Assembly: GCA_017474705.1 (NCBI GenBank)
Contig: JAFVHC010000044.1
Location: forward strand, 1-22,672
Origin: Bacillota bacterium
GTDB lineage: Bacteria > Bacillota > Clostridia > Lachnospirales > Bianqueaceae
Length of the DNA: 22,672 nucleotides
Reading direction: 5' to 3'
Both the position numbers and the translations under genes were made by a program. The notes below the pieces were generated by a model. It was not told the origin of the DNA. It did no database searches and saw only the letters and a list, made by a program, of their open reading frames with translations. Positions 1 through 8,849 of the stretch are shown piece by piece. Within the stretch, counting starts at the first letter, position 1. Every line of letters begins with the position of its first letter.

Positions 1-52
1 CCTACTGCTGGACGGGAAGAGAGTAACCCATAATAGAACGTCCTGAAGACAA

Positions 53-83
53 AAAAGAGCCGCACATGACGTGCGGCTCTTTT
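53..83 (-). terminator. Bidirectional intrinsic terminator after hsp20
   Basis: A perfect 13-bp stem (53-65 with 71-83) closes a 5-nt loop. A-rich sequence on one side and T-rich on the other give a U-tract in both directions. It lies 17 bases past the Hsp20 stop codon and would end that transcript. It could also stop a plus-strand transcript entering from the left edge. Positions 1-52 hold no gene I can recognise. Confidence 0.9.
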
Positions 84-100
84 GGAGAGAAGGAGACGAT

Positions 101-520
101 TTATTCAATGGTGATATATTTCTTCTCTTCGACTTCCGGCTTCTTGTCTTTCTTGGCTACGGAAAGCTTCAAGATACCGTTTTCGAAGCCGGCATGGATA
201 TCTTCATACTCCGTTTCATCACCGACGTAGAAGCTCCTCTGCATCTGGCCGTAGTAGCATTCACGGCGCAGGTAGCGGCCTTCCTTTTTGTCCTCATGGG
301 TCTCGTTCTTGACGGCACTGACGGTCAGGTAACCATTCTTCAGGTCAGCCTTGATGTCGTCCTTGCTGTACCCCGGCAGCTGCAGATCGATCTCATAATG
401 ATCGTCGAATTCCTGAACGTCGGCGTTCATGGCAACATTGCGGCTGCGCATCGGCGCATTGAAGAAATCATCGAACATATCCTCAAACGAATTATTTTTG
501 AACAGAGCAGGCAGTAACAT
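101..520 (-). CDS. Hsp20 family small heat-shock protein
   Basis: Encodes a 139-residue cytoplasmic small heat-shock protein, an ATP-independent holdase that keeps unfolding proteins soluble. The short N-terminal arm (MLLPALFKNN, then an FDDFF segment) is followed by an alpha-crystallin domain from about residue 35, including YEIDLQLPGYSKDDI, YLRRE and the closing FENGILKLSVAKK. Length and order are normal for the family. I chose the ATG at 520 because GGAGGG sits 7 nt upstream; an in-frame ATG at 535 has no such site. It is a single-gene unit with its own promoter and terminator. A CIRCE-like half-site upstream suggests heat-shock control by HrcA, which is inference. Confidence 0.95.
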   Translation of the reverse strand: MLLPALFKNNSFEDMFDDFFNAPMRSRNVAMNADVQEFDDHYEIDLQLPGYSKDDIKADLKNGYLTVSAVKNETHEDKKEGRYLRRECYYGQMQRSFYVGDETEYEDIHAGFENGILKLSVAKKDKKPEVEEKKYITIE

Positions 521-540
521 AACTAATCCCTCCATCTAGT

Positions 541-558
541 ATTGATATAGTTATCAAT
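541..558 (-). promoter_or_regulatory. Perfect inverted repeat in hsp20 5' leader
   Basis: ATTGATA and TATCAAT arms of 7 bp flank a 4-nt spacer. The repeat lies between the predicted transcription start (about 588) and the ribosome site. As RNA it would form a weak AU-rich hairpin about 10 nt upstream of GGAGGG; as DNA it could be an operator. The function is unknown. Confidence 0.5.
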
Positions 559-594
559 CTTTACAAGTCATAACTTGCTCGATTGATTATGTAT

Positions 595-636
595 ATAGTA
601 CTACAATTGTTAACCAATGTCAATAGTGAGTGCTAA
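595..636 (-). promoter_or_regulatory. hsp20 promoter with CIRCE-like half-site
   Basis: On the minus strand, TTGACA (623-618), a 17-nt spacer and TACTAT (600-595) form a strong sigma-A promoter. Four bases upstream of the -35 box is an exact TTAGCACTC (636-628), the left half of the HrcA operator CIRCE (TTAGCACTC-N9-GAGTGCTAA). At the right distance the second half is degenerate (ATTGGTTAA, 4 of 9 matches) and overlaps the -35 region. The promoter is clear; HrcA binding is uncertain. Confidence 0.75.
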
Positions 637-645
637 TAAAATTTG

Positions 646-674
646 TTAACAATTTGTGAATAAAATGATATAAT
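646..674 (+). promoter_or_regulatory. Promoter of the ECF sigma/anti-sigma operon
   Basis: TTAACA (646-651), a 17-nt spacer and TATAAT (669-674) preceded by TG at the extended -10 position. It points away from the hsp20 promoter, and the two -35 boxes are about 22 bp apart. It matches the vegetative sigma consensus, so basal transcription of this operon need not depend on its own sigma factor. In the leader, CCCTCC (686-691) could pair with GGAGGG (724-729) in the ribosome site, which might damp translation. Confidence 0.75.
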
Positions 675-736
675 GCAATAAAACACCCTCCCTGTGCATT
701 GTATAGATAGATGATGCCGGAAAGGAGGGGACAGGT

Positions 737-1335
737 GTGTATGCAGCAGAGGCAGTTGCTCTGCCCGTGAAAACACGTGATATGGAGCTGAAGGGAAAAA
801 GCCACATGAGTCATGATCATATTGATGAAAAGCTTTTACAGCGGATCGGCGCAGGTGATGATACCGCTCTGGAGCAGTTGTACGAAGAGGCTTCCGGAGC
901 GGTCTATGCCTATGCCTATTCGATCCTGCACGATCGCGATGACGCGGAAGATGCCGTGCAGGACACATTCCTGAAGATCCGGTCTGCTGCGCATCTGTAT
1001 CGCCCCCAGGGCAAACCGATGGCATGGATCCTTACGATCACCCGCAATATCTGCATGATGCAGTTTCGCAGACGTGGCAAGATCACTGTGCTGGATCCTG
1101 AGGATCCAATCCCGGATCAGGACGGATCACGAATGCCGAGGATCGGGAGATCCTGAAAGCGGCCTTTTCCATTCTGGCGGAAGATGAGGCAAGGATCATC
1201 CTGCTGCATGTGGTGGCAGGGCTGAAACATCGAGAAACAGCGGAACTTCTACAGATGCATCTATCGACTGTGTTATCCAAGTACAATCGCGGTCTGCACA
1301 AGCTTCGTCAGCAACTGGGAGGATCAAAGCGATGA
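737..1335 (+). pseudogene. ECF-type sigma factor, frameshifted between sigma2 and sigma4
   Basis: Encodes an extracytoplasmic-function sigma factor in two frames. Frame one, from GTG 737 (AAAGGAGGGG six bases upstream), gives region 2 with the typical YAYSILHDRDDAEDAVQDTF segment and ends at a TGA at 1154. Frame two resumes with EDREILKAAFSIL and carries the region 4 helix-turn-helix (HRETAELLQMHLSTVLSKYNRG), stopping at 1335. The total of 599 nt is one base short of 200 codons, so one base appears to be missing between about 1102 and 1153. That linker holds five GGATC copies (1093, 1102, 1114, 1124, 1140). The stop overlaps the ATG of the next gene (ATGA), the usual coupling of sigma and anti-sigma. 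An alternative start is ATG 806. It may be a true pseudogene, a sequence error, or less likely recoded. Confidence 0.85.
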
Positions 1336-2417
1336 AATCCAAGAATATCAAATCCGGCCTTAAGCGGGCGGTTGAGGACTGGAAGCCGGAGTGGAATAAA
1401 GAATTGGCGGATCAGCCAGTCGAAAAAGCAAAAGGCGACGAGTGGTATCTGGAAGGGACCCAGCCTAAGAGATCCAGCTCCATCGTAAAAGGCATAGCCT
1501 ATGCAATGGCGGTCGCGGCCTGTTTCCTGGTCGTGTTTGTTTCACGGAAGCAGATCATTTCCCGTGTAGACGCTGTCGTCTATCTGGACATCAATCCCAG
1601 TATTTCTCTGGAAGTGAACAAGAATGAGAAAGTCCTGCGTGCTACAGCACATAACAGCGATGGTGAAAAGATCCTCGATGGTATGGACTTGAAAGGGAGC
1701 AATATCGACGTCGCGGTCAATGCGCTGATCGGTTCCATGTTCAAGCAGGGTTACTTGTCTGCGGATCGCAGCACTGTTTTGCTCTCTATCGACAGCCGCA
1801 ATGCACAACATGCAGAGATCCTGCGCCAAAATCTTGCACAGGAGATCGATACCTATCTGACGCAGTTGGTCGGCAGCGCCACCATCTATGATCAAAGCTT
1901 CGACGATGAGAAGGAACTGGAAGATCTGGCCCAGCAGTATCACATCACACCAGGTAAAGCTTTCCTGATCCAACGTCTGATCGCGGAAGATCCGACGCTT
2001 TCCTATGACGAACTTGTCCGGATGAACATGGCGGAACTGGCACGTTTCCTGCATCAGCATGGCCATGCACTGAAGGAATATCTGAACCTGCACGGCATCG
2101 ACTTAGATGATATCGACGATCTTGATGACGCTGATGATGTCATCGAAGAGATCCTGGAGCCGGAAGAGGATCCCGACGACGATTCCGACGATGATCCTGA
2201 GGACGATGAAGAAGATGATGACAATGACGATGTTATCATGCGAGCTGACATGAGCGGTACACCGTCTGTCACTAAAGAGCAGGATCATGGCGAGCCGGAA
2301 GAAGAGTATGAAGAAGACTATGCAGGATATGAAGTTGACGACGAAGACGACGATGACGATGAGGATGAGGATGAAGATGACGATGAGGATGAAGACGACG
2401 ATGAGGACGATGATTGA
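1332..2417 (+). CDS. RsgI-like membrane anti-sigma factor with polyacidic tail
   Basis: A 361-residue single-pass membrane protein translationally coupled to the sigma gene. Residues 1-50 are a charged cytoplasmic segment presumed to bind the sigma factor. Residues 51-70 are the membrane helix. About 78-165 match the conserved extracellular RsgI domain (VYLDINPSISLEVNKNEKVL). In studied RsgI proteins the chain cleaves itself at an Asn-Pro bond in this motif; here it would be N88-P89. A helical region follows (about 190-255), then a tail from about 258 that is mostly Asp/Glu and ends in an unbroken run of 26 acidic residues. Known RsgI tails often carry carbohydrate-binding or other sensor domains. 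No such domain is visible here, so the acidic tail itself may contact cations or cationic surfaces (inference). Confidence 0.88.
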   Translation: MKSKNIKSGLKRAVEDWKPEWNKELADQPVEKAKGDEWYLEGTQPKRSSSIVKGIAYAMAVAACFLVVFVSRKQIISRVDAVVYLDINPSISLEVNKNEKVLRATAHNSDGEKILDGMDLKGSNIDVAVNALIGSMFKQGYLSADRSTVLLSIDSRNAQHAEILRQNLAQEIDTYLTQLVGSATIYDQSFDDEKELEDLAQQYHITPGKAFLIQRLIAEDPTLSYDELVRMNMAELARFLHQHGHALKEYLNLHGIDLDDIDDLDDADDVIEEILEPEEDPDDDSDDDPEDDEEDDDNDDVIMRADMSGTPSVTKEQDHGEPEEEYEEDYAGYEVDDEDDDDDEDEDEDDDEDEDDDEDDD

Positions 2418-2469
2418 TCCCATCTGAGCAAGATATTGATCATGATCCTGAAATAAACTGATCTACGAA

Positions 2470-2505
2470 GTGGTGCCAGGGCAGTATGGGCACCGCTTTT
2501 TGTTT
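2470..2505 (+). terminator. Intrinsic terminator after the anti-sigma gene
   Basis: GTGGTGCC (2470-2477) pairs with GGCACCGC (2489-2496), with one G-U pair and an 11-nt loop, followed by TTTTTGTTT. It closes the sigma/anti-sigma operon 52 bases after the stop. Confidence 0.8.
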
Positions 2506-2606
2506 CTCCATTGAACTGCTGGTACAAACGATACAGGAGTCCTTTTTTATGCCCGGCAAAATCTGTACATTGATATCAGACCCTACAGAAAGAGAGGTAT
2601 CAGAAT

Positions 2607-2855
2607 ATGAGCAGATTCAAACGGGGTGACATCGTGTATTTCATCCGCAGCGGATATGAAGTGATCCCGGCCCAGATCACGGCCTGCCAGGGGACACAAT
2701 ACGTGCTGCGCTTCCATGGGAATGATAAGAGAGCCTTTTCAGCGATCCGCCTGGAGGAGCGGCGTTTGTTTCCGAGCAGGGAGGCCGCGGGACAGGGAAT
2801 GTCGCCGACGATGCGGCCCCGCCGAGACACACATTGGGACAGAAAGTATCGGTAA
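2607..2855 (+). CDS. Small SH3-like hypothetical protein
   Basis: An 82-residue protein with an AGAGAGG ribosome site upstream of the ATG. The pattern FKRGDIVYFIRSGYEVIPAQI, then YVLRF, then RLEERRLFPSREAA resembles small beta-barrel proteins of unknown function in Bacillota that begin with GDxVYF and end with a RLFxTxEEA-like segment. No catalytic residues, signal peptide or membrane segment are visible. The last 20 residues are Arg-rich and look poorly ordered. It stands alone between a terminator and the GH3 operon. The family match is from memory. Confidence 0.65.
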   Translation: MSRFKRGDIVYFIRSGYEVIPAQITACQGTQYVLRFHGNDKRAFSAIRLEERRLFPSREAAGQGMSPTMRPRRDTHWDRKYR

Positions 2856-2891
2856 AGTGGTCAAAAATACATAGTTTTTTCGATCGAAGTA

Positions 2892-2917
2892 TGATAGTAT
2901 ACAAGTATCAACTATCA
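2892..2917 (+). promoter_or_regulatory. Inverted repeat just upstream of the GH3 gene
   Basis: TGATAGT (2892-2898) and ACTATCA (2911-2917) are perfect 7-bp arms around a 12-nt spacer that itself contains ATAC/GTAT. The repeat ends at the first base of AGGAGG (2917-2922), the ribosome site of the GH3 gene, and overlaps a possible -10 (TATGAT, 2890-2895). A repressor operator or a translation-blocking hairpin would both fit. No convincing -35 box is visible. Confidence 0.45.
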
Positions 2918-2928
2918 GGAGGTTCATA

Positions 2929-5316
2929 ATGAATAAGTGGATGAGGACGCAATTCCAGCCTGGACTGCCTTTAGGTAAAGATGGACGACGTGTGACCGCG
3001 AGTCCGGAGCACATCGAGATCTCCAAGAACGCGGCCAAAGAAGGTATGGTACTGCTGAAGAACGAGAACAACGTGCTGCCGCTGGCAGAAGGCACGAAGA
3101 TCGCCTTGTTCGGCAAAGCCACGTTTGATTATGTCAAGGGCGGCGGCGGTTCCGGCGACGTGACCGTGCCCTATATCAGAAACATCTATGAAGGTCTTAT
3201 GATGATCGTGGATCCGGAGACCATCTTCCCGGATTCGGCGGCGTATTATAAAGCAGAAGTCGAGAAGCAGTATGCGGCGGGCAAGGTCCCCGGTCTTACG
3301 GTGGAGCCTGAAGTGCCGGACGATATCCTTAAGAAAGCCCGCGCGTTCACTGACACGGCGGTCATTTCCATCAGCCGTTTCTCCGGCGAGGGCTGGGACC
3401 GCAAGAGCGTTGCCGATAAGATGAAGAACCATGCCGGCCGTGAAGACGGCGGGATCTGGGGCCTGTGCAATGCCATCTTCGAGCATGGGGATTTCTATTT
3501 CTCCGATGCAGAAGCTGCCATGGTGGAGAAAGTAAGCAAAGCCTTCGACAAGGTCGTCATCGTGCTGAACACCGGCGGCATCATGGAAACGAAATCTCTG
3601 AAAGAGAGCGAAGATGTCGACGCCGTTCTGCTGGCTTGGCAGGGTGGCATCGAAGGCGGTCTGGCAGAGGCGGAACTGCTGATGGGCATGGGCAATCCGT
3701 CCGGCAAGCTGTCCGATACCTTCGCGAAGGAGCTGGAGGACTATCCGGGTTCAGACCGTTACTTCGAGTCCGATGATTACGTGGAATATGAAGAAGATAT
3801 CTATGTAGGATATCGTTATTTCGAGACGATCCCCGGCGCGGCCGAGAAAGTCGTCTATCCTTTCGGCTACGGCCTCTCCTACACCACGTTCTCGCTCAGC
3901 AAGCCGGAAGTGACCATCACGGATGGTGAAGTCTGCGTGCTGGTCAAGGTCATCAACACAGGTGACAGAGCCGGTAAGGAAGTCGTACAGGTCTATGTGG
4001 AAGCGCCGCAGGGCAAGCTTGGCAAACCCGCCCGCAGCCTGGCCGGATACCGCAAGACCCGCCTGTTGGAGCCCGGCGGCGAACAGCAGGTCGTGGTCCG
4101 TTTCCCGGTGGACCAGATGGCTTCCTATGATGATCTTGGCAAAGTAGCGAAGTCTGCCTGGGTCATGGAGCAGGGAACGTACAAGTTCCATGTGGGCACC
4201 TCCGTTCGTGATACGGTGCTTGCAGAGACCGCATATACCGAGCCTGCCGACCGCGTGGTCTGCCAGCTTTCCGAGAAGATGAAGCCGGCCCGCCTGAAGC
4301 AGCGTCTTCTGGCGGATGGCACCTATGAAGCGCTGGAGACCTGGGATCAGCCTTTGAATGAGCCGAACGAGCAGGGATACCTGATGCCCGGCACGCGGTT
4401 CCATACGCGCTATTCCCGTTGGAAGCCGGAAAAGCCGCAGCTCATCGACGTGTTCGATGGCAAGATCTCGCTGGAGGACTTCATCAAGGAAATGTCCGAT
4501 GAGGATCTGGCGTGGCTGTTGGGCGGCCAGCCCAACGTCGGCCCGGCCAATACCTTCGGCTACGGCAACAACGTTGATTTCGGCATTCCGAACGTCATGA
4601 CGGCGGACGGCCCTGCAGGCGTACGTTTTGCTGAACAGACCGGTGTGAAGACCACAGCCTTCCCGGTCGAGACTCTGCTGGCCTGCACCTGGGATCCCCA
4701 GATCTGCGAGCAGATCGGCCGCGTAGGCGCGCTGGAAATGAAGGAAAACAACATGGGTGTCTGGCTGACGCCTGCGGTCTGCATCCATCGCAACCCGCTG
4801 TGCGGCCGCAATTTCGAATACTTCTCAGAGGATCCGCTGCTGACCGGTAAGCAGGCTGCCGCCCTGGTGCGCGGCATCCAGAGCCAGCATATCGCGGCAA
4901 CGCCGAAGCATCTGGCGTTGAACAATAAAGAGTTCAACCGCAAGAATTCCGATTCCCGTGCTTCTGAACGTGCCATCCGCGAGATCTACCTGAAGCAGTT
5001 CGAGATCATCGTCAAAGAAGCGCATCCGTGGAGCATCATGTCCTCTTATAACATCATCAATGGTCATCGCGCCTCGGAGAATCGTGACATGCTGACCGGC
5101 ATCCTGCGGGATGAGTGGAACTGGGACGGCATGATCACTACCGACTGGTGGACCTATGGGGTACATCATCAGGAGGCCATGGCCGGCAACGATGTGAAGA
5201 TGGGTGTCGGCTATCCGGAAGAACTGATGGAAGCGCTGGCGGAAGGCACACTGACCCGTGAAGCCATGGAGCTCTGTGCGAAGCATATCCTGACCCTGAT
5301 CCTTCGGATCGACTGA
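2929..5316 (+). CDS. Glycoside hydrolase family 3 enzyme with permuted domains
   Basis: A 795-residue beta-glycosidase, probably a beta-glucosidase. The usual GH3 order is reversed. The alpha/beta sandwich (GH3_C) comes first, about residues 28-310 (AAKEGMVLLKNENNVLPL near the start, YPFGYGLSYTTF at the end). A fibronectin-III-like domain follows (about 344-395), then the TIM-barrel GH3_N domain (about 518-795). The barrel shows MTADGPAGVRF, the KHLALNN substrate-binding motif and GMITTDWW, whose D739 is the expected nucleophile. This permutation is known in Ruminococcus and Butyrivibrio beta-glucosidases. There is no signal peptide, so it acts on imported oligosaccharides or glycosides. The start is supported by AGGAGG 6 nt upstream. 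It is first in an operon with the next two genes. Confidence 0.93.
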   Translation: MNKWMRTQFQPGLPLGKDGRRVTASPEHIEISKNAAKEGMVLLKNENNVLPLAEGTKIALFGKATFDYVKGGGGSGDVTVPYIRNIYEGLMMIVDPETIFPDSAAYYKAEVEKQYAAGKVPGLTVEPEVPDDILKKARAFTDTAVISISRFSGEGWDRKSVADKMKNHAGREDGGIWGLCNAIFEHGDFYFSDAEAAMVEKVSKAFDKVVIVLNTGGIMETKSLKESEDVDAVLLAWQGGIEGGLAEAELLMGMGNPSGKLSDTFAKELEDYPGSDRYFESDDYVEYEEDIYVGYRYFETIPGAAEKVVYPFGYGLSYTTFSLSKPEVTITDGEVCVLVKVINTGDRAGKEVVQVYVEAPQGKLGKPARSLAGYRKTRLLEPGGEQQVVVRFPVDQMASYDDLGKVAKSAWVMEQGTYKFHVGTSVRDTVLAETAYTEPADRVVCQLSEKMKPARLKQRLLADGTYEALETWDQPLNEPNEQGYLMPGTRFHTRYSRWKPEKPQLIDVFDGKISLEDFIKEMSDEDLAWLLGGQPNVGPANTFGYGNNVDFGIPNVMTADGPAGVRFAEQTGVKTTAFPVETLLACTWDPQICEQIGRVGALEMKENNMGVWLTPAVCIHRNPLCGRNFEYFSEDPLLTGKQAAALVRGIQSQHIAATPKHLALNNKEFNRKNSDSRASERAIREIYLKQFEIIVKEAHPWSIMSSYNIINGHRASENRDMLTGILRDEWNWDGMITTDWWTYGVHHQEAMAGNDVKMGVGYPEELMEALAEGTLTREAMELCAKHILTLILRID

Positions 5317-5322
5317 TCAGCT

Positions 5323-5904
5323 ATGTGGAAACCATACAGTGTTCCCAAAACGGAACGCATCATTGAAAGGCTCACACCGACGATCGAAACCATCGCCCGG
5401 AAGTATGGGATGCCTACGGCCATGATCCAGGCCGTGCTGCGCAAGGAAATGCCGCAGATCGATCTGATGGATTTCGCGGCAGACTTGGCGGTGGCGCTGG
5501 GCGGTCTGCTGAAAAAGGACAGTTCGACCGGCTACATGCAGATCTTCGGCTGGGTCGGTCTGAACGCCGTCAATTTCGCGGTGGACCGAGGGCTCGCCAC
5601 GTACGAGTCCTTGGGGATCCGGTCCGACCATCGCCTGGACCCGCATCAAGACGCGGATGTGCGGCTGATCTGGAAGAAGATGGAGCGGGATCGTTCCGCC
5701 AATCTGGAGATCGCGGCGCTGAACCTGATCTCCTGTGCGGAGGAGATGACGGGCCGTATCGATTTTGCGCATTATACGGAGGAAGAGTGGAAACTGATCT
5801 TTACCCGTTATAATCAAAACACCCGCAAGGTCACACCTTACGGGGAAGAAACTTATCGTTATTTTGTACGCTTTCAAAACATTCAGAAAGGAGCTTTATC
5901 ATGA
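5323..5904 (+). CDS. Lysozyme/transglycosylase-fold hypothetical protein
   Basis: A 193-residue protein that begins 6 nt after the GH3 stop with only a weak ribosome site, suggesting translational coupling. Its stop overlaps the nitroreductase start (ATGA). The pattern AVLRKEMPQID, STGYMQIFGWVGLNAVNFA and a late RYNQNTRKVTPYGEETYRYF resembles goose-type/soluble lytic transglycosylases, where a Glu precedes a GxMQI motif and a YNG segment occurs near the end. There is no signal peptide or membrane segment, which is odd for a peptidoglycan enzyme. It may be cytoplasmic, a structural relic of the fold, or exported by another route. The function is unproven. Confidence 0.7.
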   Translation: MWKPYSVPKTERIIERLTPTIETIARKYGMPTAMIQAVLRKEMPQIDLMDFAADLAVALGGLLKKDSSTGYMQIFGWVGLNAVNFAVDRGLATYESLGIRSDHRLDPHQDADVRLIWKKMERDRSANLEIAALNLISCAEEMTGRIDFAHYTEEEWKLIFTRYNQNTRKVTPYGEETYRYFVRFQNIQKGALS

Positions 5905-6437
5905 GTGAAGTATTGCGTGCTATTACCGAGCGCAGCTCGACGCGCGGCTACAAGAAGGACAAGATCGCACCGGAGGTCCTGGAACAGTTGATCCAGGCAG
6001 GCCTGGAAGCCCCGACCGCTGCGAATAAACAGGAGATCCATTTCAGCGTGATCGACGGCGATGCCTGCGTGCTTAAGGAGATCGAGGATGAAAAGAACCG
6101 TGGCTTCGGCCTGGAGCAGGTGCCGCCCAACAATTTCTACTACGACGCGCCGACGGTCATCATCATCAGCGGGGACAAGAATTTCAGCTGGAGCGAACTG
6201 GATGCCGGTATCGCGGTAGAGAACATCGCGATCGCCGCACAGGCGCTGGGCCTGGGCAGCCTGATCATCGGCTGCGTCAAGAACGCGCTCCGTGGTGAAA
6301 AGGAAGCGGAATTCGCGGAGAAGCTGGGCTATCCGGAAGGATTCGAGTACAAGATCGCCATCGCGCTCGGCTACAAAGCAGTGACCAAAGAGCCGCATAC
6401 CTACGAGTATGACAAGCAGGTCACGATCGTGAAATGA
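5901..6437 (+). CDS. Nitroreductase family FMN-dependent oxidoreductase
   Basis: A 178-residue protein of the NAD(P)H:FMN nitroreductase fold. The RSSTRGYKKDKI start (FMN phosphate contact), APTAANKQ, and GIAVENIAIAAQALGLGSLIIG are hallmarks. The physiological substrate may be quinones, nitroaromatics or flavin; the sequence does not decide. AGAAAGGAG lies 8 nt upstream. It overlaps the previous gene by 4 nt and is last in the GH3 operon, before a strong terminator. Confidence 0.92.
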   Translation: MSEVLRAITERSSTRGYKKDKIAPEVLEQLIQAGLEAPTAANKQEIHFSVIDGDACVLKEIEDEKNRGFGLEQVPPNNFYYDAPTVIIISGDKNFSWSELDAGIAVENIAIAAQALGLGSLIIGCVKNALRGEKEAEFAEKLGYPEGFEYKIAIALGYKAVTKEPHTYEYDKQVTIVK

Positions 6438-6449
6438 AATGAAGATACG

Positions 6450-6484
6450 AAAAAGGCATGACCCACGTAAGGTCATGCCTTTTT
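6450..6484 (+). terminator. Bidirectional terminator between nitroreductase and cysK
   Basis: A 14-bp perfect stem (6450-6463 with 6471-6484) with a 7-nt loop, bounded by an A-run and a T-run. It ends both the plus-strand GH3 operon and the minus-strand metY-cysK operon, which converge here. Confidence 0.93.
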
Positions 6485-6500
6485 CTTTTGTAGGAGAGTC

Positions 6501-7436
<936 letters not shown>

Positions 7437-7451
7437 GATATGTGTCCTTTC

Positions 7452-8735
7452 TTATTGTAATGCCGCGAAGCCCTGTTCCAGGTCCGCGATGATATCGTCG
7501 ATGTGTTCGGTGCCGATGGAGAGGCGGATCGTGCTGGGGCGGATGCCCTGATCCAGCAGTTCCTCTTCGGACAGCTGGGAATGTGTGGTGGAGGCCGGGT
7601 GGATGACCAGGCTCTTGACGTCCGCTACGTTGGCCAGCAGGGAGAAGATCGTAAGGTTGTCGATGAACTTCCAGGCTTCTTCTTGCCCGCCCTTGATGTC
7701 GAAGGTGAAGATCGACGCGCCGCCGTTCGGGAAGTACTTTTCATACAATGCGTGGTCCGGGTGATCCGGAAGGGAAGGATGGTTGACTACCTCGACCAGT
7801 GGATGGTTGCTCAGGTATTCAACGACCTTTTTGGTGTTCTCTGCGTGCCGATCCAGCCGCAGGGAGAGGGTCTCCACGCCCTGCAGCAGCAGGAAAGCGT
7901 TGAACGGGGAGATACAGGCGCCGGTGTCCCGCAGAAGGATAGCCCTTATGAAGGTAACGAAAGCAGCCGGTCCCACGGCGTCGTAGAAGGAAACGCCATG
8001 ATAGCTGGGATTCGGGGCCGCGATGTTCGGATATTTACCACTGGCGCTCCAGTCGAACTTGCCGGACTCGATGATCACGCCGCCGAGGGAGGTTCCATGT
8101 CCACCAATGAATTTGGTGGCGGAGTGGACCACGATGTCCGCACCGTGTTCGAAAGGACGGATCCAGTAGGGTGTGCCGAAGGTGTTGTCAACGACGACCG
8201 GGATCCCGTACTTATGGGCGATCTCCGCGACCGCGTCGATGTCCGGGATATCACTGTTGGGGTTGCCAAGCGTTTCCAGATAGATCGCGCGTGTGTTGTC
8301 CTTGATGGCGCCTTCGACCTCTGCCAGATCGTGGGCATCCACGAAAGTGGTTTCGATCCCGTATTGAGGCAGTGTGTGGGAGAGCAGGTTGAAGCTGCCG
8401 CCGTAGATGGTCTTCTGTGAAACGATGTGGCCGCCGTTCGCCGCCAGGGCTTCGATGGTGTAAGTGATGGCCGCGGCTCCGGAGGAGACGACCAGGGCTG
8501 CGCTTCCGCCTTCCAGAGCGGCCAGGCGCTCTTCCAGTACGCCCTGCGTGGAATTGGTCAGACGGCCGTAGATGTTGCCCGCGTCAGCCAGGCCGAAGCG
8601 GTCGGCCGCGTGCTGGCTGTTGTGGAAGACGTAAGAGGTGGTCTGGTAGATCGGTACGGCACGGGCGTCGGTCGCCGGATCGGCCTGTTCCTGTCCAACG
8701 TGCAGCTGCAAGGTTTCAAATTTATAAGTACTCAT
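7452..8735 (-). CDS. metY: O-acetylhomoserine sulfhydrylase
   Basis: A 427-residue Cys/Met metabolism PLP enzyme (gamma family). It makes homocysteine from O-acetylhomoserine and sulfide. [37 protein letters not shown] and [11 protein letters not shown] (lysine K208) are present, as is the long insertion typical of MetY compared with MetB/MetC. I start it at ATG 8735 because AAAGGAG lies 8 nt upstream and the family begins with a segment like [11 protein letters not shown]. The frame is open 32 codons further upstream, but that stretch is leader RNA. It heads the metY-cysK operon, so sulfide assimilation into both Met and Cys is co-regulated. Confidence 0.95.
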   Translation of the reverse strand: MSTYKFETLQLHVGQEQADPATDARAVPIYQTTSYVFHNSQHAADRFGLADAGNIYGRLTNSTQGVLEERLAALEGGSAALVVSSGAAAITYTIEALAANGGHIVSQKTIYGGSFNLLSHTLPQYGIETTFVDAHDLAEVEGAIKDNTRAIYLETLGNPNSDIPDIDAVAEIAHKYGIPVVVDNTFGTPYWIRPFEHGADIVVHSATKFIGGHGTSLGGVIIESGKFDWSASGKYPNIAAPNPSYHGVSFYDAVGPAAFVTFIRAILLRDTGACISPFNAFLLLQGVETLSLRLDRHAENTKKVVEYLSNHPLVEVVNHPSLPDHPDHALYEKYFPNGGASIFTFDIKGGQEEAWKFIDNLTIFSLLANVADVKSLVIHPASTTHSQLSEEELLDQGIRPSTIRLSIGTEHIDDIIADLEQGFAALQ

Positions 8736-8780
8736 GATGATATCTCCTTTTAATGATCGTATTGATTGCCGCTCCGGAGC

Positions 8781-8822
8781 ATAAAATAAGCCCGGAGACT
8801 TTTTTATGAAAAGCTCCCGGGC
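8781..8822 (-). terminator. Attenuator-type terminator in the metY leader
   Basis: On the minus strand GCCCGG (8822-8817) pairs with CCGGGC (8795-8790). The helix continues past a mismatched zone through CTTTT/AAAAG, and TTATTTTAT follows. It lies 28 nt after the leader-peptide stop and 46 nt before the metY start codon, the position expected of an attenuator. The 5' arm GCCCGGGAG (8822-8814) has a competing partner further upstream. Confidence 0.7.
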
Positions 8823-8849
8823 AAGCGGCATATGTAAGCGACGCAGACG

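Noticed and set aside
1..52. 3' end of a gene at the left edge
   Set aside because: No frame over these bases gives a recognisable protein end; nothing can be supported.
1093..1153. Programmed -1 frameshift in the sigma factor gene
   Set aside because: The required shift is in the -1 direction, but no X XXY YYZ slippery heptamer or obvious downstream pseudoknot is visible. Kept only as a minor alternative.
2103..2417. Tandem repeat or minisatellite in the acidic tail region
   Set aside because: The GAY/GAN pattern is low-complexity coding sequence for Asp/Glu without a fixed repeat unit, and it stays in frame.
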